A stretch of 64,000 bases of DNA from GCA-2862545 sp047609825. Lineage in GTDB: Bacteria; Myxococcota_A; UBA796; GCA-2862545. The stretch spans positions 29,137 through 93,136 of the forward strand of contig JBLFXJ010000001.1 in NCBI GenBank assembly GCA_047609825.1, in the 5' to 3' direction. The notes under the pieces are model-generated. The model was not told the DNA's origin. It worked only from the letters and a program-made list of their open reading frames with translations, and searched no databases. Positions 17,646 through 24,569 of this stretch are shown here, piece by piece (positions within the stretch are counted from its first letter, which is position 1; every line of letters starts with the position of its first letter). A program made the translations under genes and the position numbers.

Positions 17646-18259
17646 CAGTCCATCAGGATCGTGAGCATCCGGAAGCTGCCGTCGGTGAGCTCGATGCCCG
17701 ATCCGCCGGTGCTGTAGAGGGTACACGAGAACGTGCCCTCGGTGATGCCCCAGATTCGCAGCCCATCCTGCGTGGCGGGCCCGTCGTACAGGTCGTGCCG
17801 GGTGACCTCGAAGGTGGCGCCCGACTCGTCGCCCCGGCTGGTGGAGCACCACCAGTCGGACTCGTTCGCGTCCCAGAACACCACGTTCACCCCGGCGAGC
17901 TCCTCGTCGTCGTCGTCCGCGTTGCGGGTCATGGTGCCGTAGTCGTGCTTGCCCCTGTAGAACACCTGGAAGGTCTCGTCCTGGTCGGGAGGGCCATCGA
18001 ACAGGCTCACCGCCTCGATCCGCATGCGGTCGCGCTTCTCGCCGAAGGTGACCGACTGGGCGTGCACGTTCTGCTGGTCCCACGCGCTGTCGTACGCCTC
18101 CAGGCGCATGCCCTCCAGCTGTGCGGTGGACTCGACCTCGAAGGGCTTGCCCTCGATGGTGGCCTGTACGTAGAACTCCGGCAGCGGCGGCGCGGTGTCC
18201 ACCCCGTCCTGCTTGCCGCACGCGGCGAGGACCAGTGCTGCGACCATCACGATGCGCAT
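17645..18259 (-). CDS. Lipoprotein of unknown function
   Basis: A 204-residue lipoprotein. The ATG at 18259 is chosen because GGAGGAG lies seven bases upstream and because it opens the signal MRIVMVAALVLAAC (lipobox LAAC, Cys at residue 14). The mature part is beta-rich and acidic (NADDDDEELAGVNVVFW, GDESGATFEVTRHDL) with two Cys residues. No family was recognised. The sequence just upstream, aaaaatagcctacg on the plus strand, is unusually AT-rich for this region and could hold the -10 element. The next gene is coupled by TGATG. Confidence 0.65.
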   Translation of the reverse strand: MRIVMVAALVLAACGKQDGVDTAPPLPEFYVQATIEGKPFEVESTAQLEGMRLEAYDSAWDQQNVHAQSVTFGEKRDRMRIEAVSLFDGPPDQDETFQVFYRGKHDYGTMTRNADDDDEELAGVNVVFWDANESDWWCSTSRGDESGATFEVTRHDLYDGPATQDGLRIWGITEGTFSCTLYSTGGSGIELTDGSFRMLTILMD

Positions 18260-18339
18260 GCATCTCCTCCAGTGCGGTAAAAATAGCCTACGCCTGAAAC
18301 GTTCGTCGGTGGGCGCGGTCAAGCCTTCGTGGAGGTCAC

Positions 18340-19131
18340 GTGCGCAACTGGGTGATGGTGCTGGGTCTTTGGGGCTGCGCGGGAGGCTCGGACAGCATCG
18401 GCGAGGGAACCACGCCGCCGTCGGGCACGAGCGGAGGGGCAGCTGGCGGCGGTCCAGGCTGCACGGCCGACGTGTCGAAGGTGACCTTCGCGACCGAAGA
18501 TGGGGAGACCCTCGCGGCCGACCACCACGTGGCGGCGACGCCGGGCTCGGGCGCGGTGATCCTGTTCCACATGATCCCGCCGTCGAATGATCGCTCCGGC
18601 TACCCCAAGCGGGTGCGTGATGCGCTGGCCGACCTCGGCGTGTCGGTGCTCAACGTGGATCGGCGCGGTGCTGGGCGGTCCACAGGCGATCCAGCGGCGG
18701 CGTACACGGGGGAGGGAGGTCGCCTCGACATGGAGGCGGCCGTTCGGTACCTCCTCGATCCCGACGCCGGCTGTTCGGTGGACCCGTCCCGCTTGCTGCT
18801 GGTGGGGGCGAGCAATGGCTCCACCTCGGTGCACGACTACACCGCCGCCCACGCCGGTGACCTGCCCGATCCCCGCGCCCTCGTGTGGATGTCTCCGGGG
18901 ACTTACACCGAGGCCCAGGTGGCCGTCTCCGGCAGCGCCACCGAGCAGACGCCGCTGCTCTGGCTCTACCCGACCAACGAGCCCTACAGCGACGCCTTCG
19001 TGGGCCAGGCGGCCGACTGGGAGTTCACCCAGCGCGGCGCCGTGCACGGCACCCAGATGTTCGATGGCAGCGCGCTGGAAGACGACACCGTCGCTGACGT
19101 GGCGGCGTGGACGGAGCGCTGGCTGCTGTGA
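18340..19131 (+). CDS. Alpha/beta-hydrolase lipoprotein
   Basis: A 263-residue lipoprotein with GTG start behind GGAGG and lipobox at MRNWVMVLGLWGC (Cys13). A Gly/Ser/Thr-rich linker leads into an alpha/beta-hydrolase fold. It shows AVILFHMIPPSNDRSGY (oxyanion strand), a VDRRGAGRST turn, the nucleophile elbow GASNGS (GxSxG, about residue 150), and a final His in RGAVHGTQMF. Acidic candidates are in LYPTNEPYSDAF. The family includes dienelactone-hydrolase-like and S9-like esterases; the substrate is unknown. It should act in the periplasm or on the outer membrane. Confidence 0.8.
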   Translation: MRNWVMVLGLWGCAGGSDSIGEGTTPPSGTSGGAAGGGPGCTADVSKVTFATEDGETLAADHHVAATPGSGAVILFHMIPPSNDRSGYPKRVRDALADLGVSVLNVDRRGAGRSTGDPAAAYTGEGGRLDMEAAVRYLLDPDAGCSVDPSRLLLVGASNGSTSVHDYTAAHAGDLPDPRALVWMSPGTYTEAQVAVSGSATEQTPLLWLYPTNEPYSDAFVGQAADWEFTQRGAVHGTQMFDGSALEDDTVADVAAWTERWLL

Positions 19132-19137
19132 ACCGGC

Positions 19138-19806
19138 TCAGCGCCCGCAGGTGACCTGTACGTGCAGGTGGTCGGCGTGGTTGCGCGCACCCCGCACGAT
19201 GCCCTCGCGCTGCCACAGCCCCGGCGTCTTCGGGGCCGGGAAGATCGTGTCGATCTCGGCCTCGGTCATGGTGTCGGACTCGCGCAGCCAGTCGACCAGG
19301 GTGTCGATGAGGCCCTGATCGAGCAGGATCACCTTCACCCGGCCGCTCGACAGGAGCGCCGAGATCAGCGCCCAGGTGGTCTCGCTGTCGAGCTTGGACG
19401 GCCACACGCGGGCGAACCCATGCTCGGGCTGGGTGCGACCCGTGCTGTACAGCCCGATGTCGGCGTCGCGGCCGTCGCGGTGCTGACGGTGGCCGTACAT
19501 CGGGCCACCCCACTTGTGGCTGAGGTCTCCGACGAACAGCGGGTCGGCGTCGGGGTGGCGGTAGCGCACCTGGCGCGCAGTGGCCTCGACCAGCTGGGTG
19601 AGCCATGGGGTGCCATAGCTGCGGCTGGGGTTGGCGCGGTGCAGGTGGCGCGTGTCACGGAGCTGCGCGGGGTAGGCCATCGGCGCGTCACACATCGGCG
19701 CGGGCAGCACTCCGAGGCGGAGCTGGGTGCGGTCCACCGGCGCCTCGTCGAACGGGCCAGGCAGGCCCGCGATGGCGATGGCGATGGACAGCAGGAACGC
19801 GCTCAC
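19138..19806 (-). CDS. mepA: Penicillin-insensitive murein endopeptidase (MepA-like, M74)
   Basis: A 222-residue secreted protein with signal MSAFLLSIAIAIAGLPGPF. The zinc-binding motif is QHRDGRDADIG (the Hx6D pattern of MepA) and a second His cluster is HADHLHVQVTCG (HxH). Also visible are HLHRANPSRSYGTPW and GPMYGHRQHRDG, which match the M74 and LAS-type metallopeptidase core. MepA cleaves D-Ala-meso-Dap (and Dap-Dap) cross-links of peptidoglycan in the periplasm. Length is a little below the E. coli enzyme. The gene is separate from its upstream neighbour by a hairpin at 19853-19885. Confidence 0.85.
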   Translation of the reverse strand: MSAFLLSIAIAIAGLPGPFDEAPVDRTQLRLGVLPAPMCDAPMAYPAQLRDTRHLHRANPSRSYGTPWLTQLVEATARQVRYRHPDADPLFVGDLSHKWGGPMYGHRQHRDGRDADIGLYSTGRTQPEHGFARVWPSKLDSETTWALISALLSSGRVKVILLDQGLIDTLVDWLRESDTMTEAEIDTIFPAPKTPGLWQREGIVRGARNHADHLHVQVTCGR

Positions 19807-19852
19807 GACAAGCCGACTCTCGGTGGGGACCGTCGCTCATACCAAGAACGAC

Positions 19853-19885
19853 GAACGCCGTCGAGGCGGAGCCCCGACGGCGTTC
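19853..19885 (-). terminator. Hairpin terminator candidate after the gene at 19919-20521
   Basis: The arms gaacgccgtcg and cgacggcgttc pair perfectly (11 base pairs) around an 11-base loop. It lies 33 bases beyond the stop codon of the 19919-20521 gene and before the mepA-like start. Read on the minus strand it is followed by tcgttcttgg, a weak T-containing stretch. Confidence 0.6.
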
Positions 19886-19918
19886 AGGTAGGTGCCCGGC
19901 CAGAGCCGGGCGGCCCAC

Positions 19919-20521
19919 TCACGCGCCGAGCTTGCCCTTGAGGGACTCGGCGACCGGCACGACTTCCTTGACCGCGCTGGTGATGTTGCCGACCGCATCG
20001 GTGAGCGCCGGGACGAGCTTGAGCAGGCCCGGGATCTCCATGGGGTTGGCAGCCATGGACTTCAGCGTGTCGGGGGACGCGAGCGCCTTGCCCTCGTCGA
20101 TCAGCGCCTTGCCATCATCCGGGATGGAGGTGAGCAGCGCGGCGAGGGCCTCACCTGCCTCCTTGGCCTGCGCCGGGTCCATGGCGTCGAAGTTGTCGAC
20201 CATGTAGCGAGCCATGACGACCTTGCCCTGGAGCACGGCCGCGTTGGTGAAGTAGGCATCGATCTTCTCGATGCCCGTCTTCGAGATGCGGACGCTGTAT
20301 GCGTCCGTCGCGAAGGGGTTGTCAGCGTCGAGGTGCGCGAACTTGGCGTCGACCTGCGACGGCATGAGGGGCTCGGAGCGACCCTCCGCCTTGGCCTTCT
20401 TGGCCTCGGTCTTCTCGCACTTCTTGAGGTCCTTGCCCTCGAGGCCGTCACACGCTGCGAGCGCGGGAGCGGAGAACGCGAGACCAGAGACGAGAGCGAA
20501 CACGAGGGTGATGGGCTTCAT
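19919..20521 (-). CDS. Secreted helical protein of unknown function
   Basis: A 200-residue protein. The start at 20521 (MKPITLVFALVSGLAFSAPA) follows GGAGA and gives a good signal peptide cleaved after ALA; the longer frame from 20557 is less likely. The mature protein begins with a Cys-bounded charged helix (ACDGLEGKDLKKCEKTEAKK), then a mostly helical acidic domain with repeated Ala/Leu-rich segments (EALAALLTSIPDDGKALI, LLKLVPALTDAVGNITSAV). Codon use is plainly coding. No domain was recognised; helical periplasmic proteins of this kind are widespread in Myxococcota. Confidence 0.7.
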   Translation of the reverse strand: MKPITLVFALVSGLAFSAPALAACDGLEGKDLKKCEKTEAKKAKAEGRSEPLMPSQVDAKFAHLDADNPFATDAYSVRISKTGIEKIDAYFTNAAVLQGKVVMARYMVDNFDAMDPAQAKEAGEALAALLTSIPDDGKALIDEGKALASPDTLKSMAANPMEIPGLLKLVPALTDAVGNITSAVKEVVPVAESLKGKLGA

Positions 20522-20736
20522 TGTTACTTTTCTCCACATGTCGTGAGGCGGCCGCAACTAGCGCGGTTCCTCGATGTTGGCGAGCAGAAAGCGTCGTCAG
20601 CGACCGGCCTTGAAACGCCCCGCGGACTGTGAGCTTCCCTCGAGCGGGACGCTGGCGGGGTCCACGGAGGCCGGACTACGTGCAAACCTGTGAAATCATT
20701 CAAGAAGCGTAATCAGGGTGAAAGACTTGACGGTGA

Positions 20737-21318
20737 TCATACGGTCGACGCCACGGCCCCGGCCACGTCGAACCCGAAGCGATCCGTGTTCGTGTTCCAG
20801 TCGTTGAACTGCTCCTTTCCACCTCGGATCGTCCAGTCGCTGTCGATGGTGAGGCAGGAGCTGATGCCGCCGCGGGGGCGCAGACGCATCATCAGGCGCA
20901 GGCGGGTGGGCTCGTAGGCGCCCATGAGGTCGTCGTACACCACGTTGCACAGGCGCTCGTAGCTCACCACGGAGTCGCGGAACGCGTCCTTGTACACCTT
21001 GAGCGACTTGAGCTCGATGGTCCACGCCTTGGGGTAGAACGTGATCAACATCTCGCCGAAGTCGGGCTGGTTCGCCACGCCCAGGAAGGTGAACTCCGGG
21101 ATCAGGATCTTCTGCTCGTAGGAGGCGCCGCCGGGGTTCGGGATGCGCTGAAGCAGCTCGTGCTTGCTCCAGTGGCGGTTCGGCAGCTCCGGCGCCTTGT
21201 CGCGGGCCTCGGCCATCTGGGTCTCGCGCTCGCGCTTGAGGGTCGCGAACGCTCGCCGTCGGTCGTTCTGCGGCAGGTTGCGGAGGCTGGCGAGCACATC
21301 TTCGTACGGCTCTGACAT
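20737..21318 (-). CDS. QueF-like protein lacking the catalytic Cys
   Basis: A 193-residue protein of the QueF/tunnelling-fold family. It carries PEFTFLGVANQPDF (about 74-87), aligning with the family signature FTSLCPxTGQPDF, then TIELKSLKVYKDAFR, the ESKSxK-type NADPH motif, and LRPRGGISSCL near the end. In true NADPH-dependent preQ0 reductases the Cys of SLCP forms the thioimide with the nitrile. Here that position is Gly80 and the following loop is one residue shorter. The His of HEDCVN is also replaced (SYERLCN), while the Glu is retained. The protein is therefore probably not a normal preQ0 reductase; a different reaction or a binding role is possible. No other queuosine genes are nearby. 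Confidence 0.85.
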   Translation of the reverse strand: MSEPYEDVLASLRNLPQNDRRRAFATLKRERETQMAEARDKAPELPNRHWSKHELLQRIPNPGGASYEQKILIPEFTFLGVANQPDFGEMLITFYPKAWTIELKSLKVYKDAFRDSVVSYERLCNVVYDDLMGAYEPTRLRLMMRLRPRGGISSCLTIDSDWTIRGGKEQFNDWNTNTDRFGFDVAGAVASTV

Positions 21319-21455
21319 CGTCGTCCCGGGTCTGAAGGGGCGGGTCGTAATCGGGCCCTCGGACGGCGCGCAACCGGCGGCGTGCTGTTGTGCCGTTCAA
21401 GGTGACCACTGTGGGTGGGACCGGTGTCCAAGGAGTGAGGCACACAGGAGGCACC

Positions 21456-21569
21456 ATGAGGCCAGCGCAGGGCGAGACGAGCAGGACCTGGACGACCGAC
21501 GATCTTCTGCTCGTGTTGCTCGCCGGCGCAACGATGGTGGCGGGCGTGGGGGTGCTCCTGTTCACCTGA
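21456..21569 (+). CDS. 37-residue single-span membrane peptide
   Basis: A very short reading frame with a perfect AGGAGG four bases before the ATG. It reads MRPAQGETSRTWTTDD followed by a hydrophobic helix (LLLVLLAGATMVAGVGVLLF) and stops directly after a Thr. The ribosome-binding site, charge layout and clean transmembrane segment support translation. It is followed 53 bases later by another single-span protein, with which it may be co-transcribed. Function unknown. Confidence 0.55.
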   Translation: MRPAQGETSRTWTTDDLLLVLLAGATMVAGVGVLLFT

Positions 21570-21621
21570 GCCCTGGCTGCAGCCGCGCGCCCGGGTGATG
21601 TCGGGTGGCACGGAGGCGCAT

Positions 21622-22203
21622 GTGGCGAACACCAAGGCAATCGTGGCTGCGGCCTCACTCGTCGTGGGTGGGCTGGGCTTGGTCTGGATGGCGGCAGGGG
21701 GCGGCCCCGCGTCGACCGATGCTCCGACTCCCGCGACCCCGGACCGGCCCGTTGCCGCACCGGTGCCGCCGACCGCGCCCGTTGCGGCGCCCTCCGCCGG
21801 CCCTCGCGCGCCGTCTCCGGCCGCGCCCACGCCGGCCGCTGCGGCTCAGGTGCGGCTGGATCGGAACGTCGTGCACGACGCCGTGGACGCGGCAGCCGCC
21901 GAGTTCGATGGCGGCTTCGACGCCTGGGCCGCCGAGATCGATCCGGCCGACGCTGACGCGGTCGCCAGGATCGCGGCAGACTTCTACGCCGAGGTGGCCG
22001 AGCTGCTCGACCGGGTGGGGTCGGGCGAGGTCTCGGTGGACGCGGGCGGGCTGCGGCGCGAGCTCAAGGGCGTTCAGGGGCGCGCGAACAGCGCGATGAT
22101 CGCGGAGCTCGGGCTCGACGGAATGGGCGAGCTGTCCGACGCCACCGGGTTCGGCCGGCAGGTGCTCGTCCCGAACAACGCGGTGCTGCCCGCACCTCCC
22201 TGA
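21622..22203 (+). CDS. Single-span protein with Pro/Ala-rich linker
   Basis: A 193-residue protein. The GTG at 21622 is chosen over the earlier GTG/ATG pair (21595/21598) because GGAGG sits five bases upstream and the protein then begins directly with a signal-anchor (VANTKAIVAAASLVVGGLGL). A Pro/Ala-rich linker of about 50 residues (repeats of AP and PA) spans the periplasm. The C-terminal domain is helical (VVHDAVDAAAAEFDGGFDAW, ARIAADFYAEVAELLDRVG). No family was recognised. It is probably an inner-membrane-anchored periplasmic protein. Confidence 0.65.
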   Translation: MANTKAIVAAASLVVGGLGLVWMAAGGGPASTDAPTPATPDRPVAAPVPPTAPVAAPSAGPRAPSPAAPTPAAAAQVRLDRNVVHDAVDAAAAEFDGGFDAWAAEIDPADADAVARIAADFYAEVAELLDRVGSGEVSVDAGGLRRELKGVQGRANSAMIAELGLDGMGELSDATGFGRQVLVPNNAVLPAPP

Positions 22204-22222
22204 GAGAGCACATCGCGCTGAG

Positions 22223-22993
22223 CTATTCAGTGCCGCCGGAGAACACCTTGCCCACGTCGGCAGAGATGTTGAACCCCTGCTGTGGGCCCGCCACGGTCAC
22301 CCGGTAGGTGTAGCCGAGGCTGAACAGGATGCCTTCGGCCCGAAGGCCGACGCCGGCGAAGTAGCTGAACTCGTGGCCGAAGCCGGGTGTGTCCACCTTC
22401 GACCAGTCCACACGGCGGTCCACATTCGACAGCCAGGTGGGGGCGACGCCCGCGTAGGCCGAGAAGATGCCCTCGTAGGCGTGGGCGGTGATCGGCAGGT
22501 CCACGCCGAAGGTGGGGTCGAGCTGGAATCCGGGCACCGAGAGCCGGTTCCAGAACAGGTCGGGCCCGGCCTCGATGTCGAAGTTCTTCCAGTGTGGGCC
22601 CGCGAACACGCCGATCCGGGCGTCGATGCCGGTCGTGGAGTTCGAGCCGATTTGGTACATGCCAGACACTCGGGAGGTGCCCCCCCAGCGCGGCGTCTTC
22701 CTGTTGTTGTACAGCGCGCTCACGCCGGCAGTGGCGCCCATACCGAACACTGTGGCCGTGCTGTTGCCGTTGCCCACCACGTCCACGCCGCCCTGCGGCT
22801 TCACCCACCAGTTTGCGTCCCAGCCGTCCTGCTTCTTCTTGCCCTTGATCTTGTTGCCGGTGCCTTTTCCGCCCTTGCCGCCCTTCCCAGCCTTGGCATG
22901 CCACGCGGGGATCGGGGGGCCGGCGGGTGCGTCGACGGCGATGGCGTCGGCGGCGAGCGTGGGGCTGGCGAGGGCGAGCAGGATCGTCAGCAT
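22223..22993 (-). CDS. Outer-membrane beta-barrel-like protein
   Basis: A 256-residue exported protein with signal MLTILLALASPTLAADA and a GGAGG site before the ATG. A Gly/Lys-rich linker (AKAGKGGKGGKGTGNKIKGK) precedes a domain of alternating hydrophobic strands with aromatic girdle residues (TATVFGMGATAGVSALY, GIDARIGVFAGPHWKNFDIE, ILFSLGYTYRVTV). This is the pattern of a small outer-membrane barrel of eight to ten strands. It does not end in the usual C-terminal Phe; the last residues are VGKVFSGGTE. The Lys/Gly linker could contact nucleic acid, LPS or peptidoglycan, which is inference. Confidence 0.65.
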   Translation of the reverse strand: MLTILLALASPTLAADAIAVDAPAGPPIPAWHAKAGKGGKGGKGTGNKIKGKKKQDGWDANWWVKPQGGVDVVGNGNSTATVFGMGATAGVSALYNNRKTPRWGGTSRVSGMYQIGSNSTTGIDARIGVFAGPHWKNFDIEAGPDLFWNRLSVPGFQLDPTFGVDLPITAHAYEGIFSAYAGVAPTWLSNVDRRVDWSKVDTPGFGHEFSYFAGVGLRAEGILFSLGYTYRVTVAGPQQGFNISADVGKVFSGGTE

Positions 22994-23036
22994 GGGGCCT
23001 CCGTCATGAGCAGGGACGACGTCGTGGGCCGTCCGG

Positions 23037-23579
23037 CTATTCGATCGCGTTGGCGGGCTCGGGTGTAGGTGCGTCGGGCTCGGGCTCGGGCTCGGGCTCC
23101 GTGGACCAGCTCGCTGTGAACGAGCCGGTGGCGGTGTGGCGCACGAACACCGCCTCGGCCGGGACCGCGCTCACCACGCGCTGACGGGCGCCCTCCACCG
23201 TGGGTCGATCGATGATCTGCAGGCCGCTGTCCAGGGGCACGGTGCCGGCGCGCAACACCAGGCGCGGTTGCCCGTCGTTCACGGCCTCCAGGGCGAGCCC
23301 GTGCTGGGCCACCGTGCCCTGAGCCAGGGCGAACAGCTGCGGCACGGTCAGCTCGGGTCCGGGCGTGAGCCAGGTGACCTTCACGGCGGCCGCAATGGGC
23401 TCCACCTCGGTCGCCACCACCAACCGCAGCTCAGTCCAGTGGCCGACCGACTCCACCACGCCCCGGGCGTTCATGGCGAGGAACCCGACCGGGTAGGCCT
23501 TGCCGTCATCGGCGATCAGCGGCCGCGGCGCCAGCGACACAACCTGGCTGCAGCCGACGAGCAGAGCGAACAGGAGCAT
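23037..23579 (-). CDS. Lipoprotein with Glu-Pro tail
   Basis: A 180-residue lipoprotein, signal MLLFALLVGC (Cys10), with GGAGG before the ATG. The mature domain is beta-rich (ELRLVVATEVEPIAAAVKVTW, GLQIIDRPTVEGARQRVV) and ends in a Glu-Pro repeat (TEPEPEPEPDAPTPEPA) that may span the peptidoglycan or serve as a spacer. It lies 13 bases after the DUF924 stop codon on the same strand and so may share its transcript. No functional family recognised. Confidence 0.65.
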   Translation of the reverse strand: MLLFALLVGCSQVVSLAPRPLIADDGKAYPVGFLAMNARGVVESVGHWTELRLVVATEVEPIAAAVKVTWLTPGPELTVPQLFALAQGTVAQHGLALEAVNDGQPRLVLRAGTVPLDSGLQIIDRPTVEGARQRVVSAVPAEAVFVRHTATGSFTASWSTEPEPEPEPDAPTPEPANAIE

Positions 23580-23592
23580 CCAGCCTCCAGGA

Positions 23593-24159
<567 letters not shown>

Positions 24160-24181
24160 GGAGGGTCCTCCGGCCTTCGGA

Positions 24182-24526
24182 CTAGCCCGTGCGGCCTGCG
24201 CGGTCCCTCTGTGCCGGGCGGTGCTCGTCGTATTCGTCCCGCAGCTCGTCGCGGATGGCGGCCTGGCGGCGCTGCACCTCGTACCAGGGCACCTTGCCCG
24301 GAGCCCGCGCGGAGCGTGGCGAGCACGGGCCGTTCATCACGCCGCGCAGCGAGCGGGGGCGCGCTCTCGGCGCCGAGCGGGACGACTCCCGGGCGCGGCG
24401 GAGCTCCTCCATCACCTGGGCTGCATGCAGCTGATCGCCAGGCGTGGCCCCAGAATCTGCGATCTGTGGTTCTTCGCCGAACCACCGTCGCCACCATCCC
24501 ATTACGGCTGCGAGAACCGCGCGCAT
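24182..24526 (-). CDS. Hypothetical protein, 114 residues
   Basis: The ATG at 24526 follows a perfect AGGAGG. The N-terminus MRAVLAAVMGWWRRWFGEEP is a short amphipathic or membrane-associating helix. The rest is charged, Arg/Glu-rich and probably partly disordered (VMEELRRARESSRSA, QRRQAAIRDELRDEYDEHR). It precedes the DUF924 gene by 22 bases on the same strand. No family recognised. Confidence 0.5.
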   Translation of the reverse strand: MRAVLAAVMGWWRRWFGEEPQIADSGATPGDQLHAAQVMEELRRARESSRSAPRARPRSLRGVMNGPCSPRSARAPGKVPWYEVQRRQAAIRDELRDEYDEHRPAQRDRAGRTG

Positions 24527-24569
24527 GGCTGCCTCCTAGTGTCAGCATACCCGACGAGGAGGCGATGGA

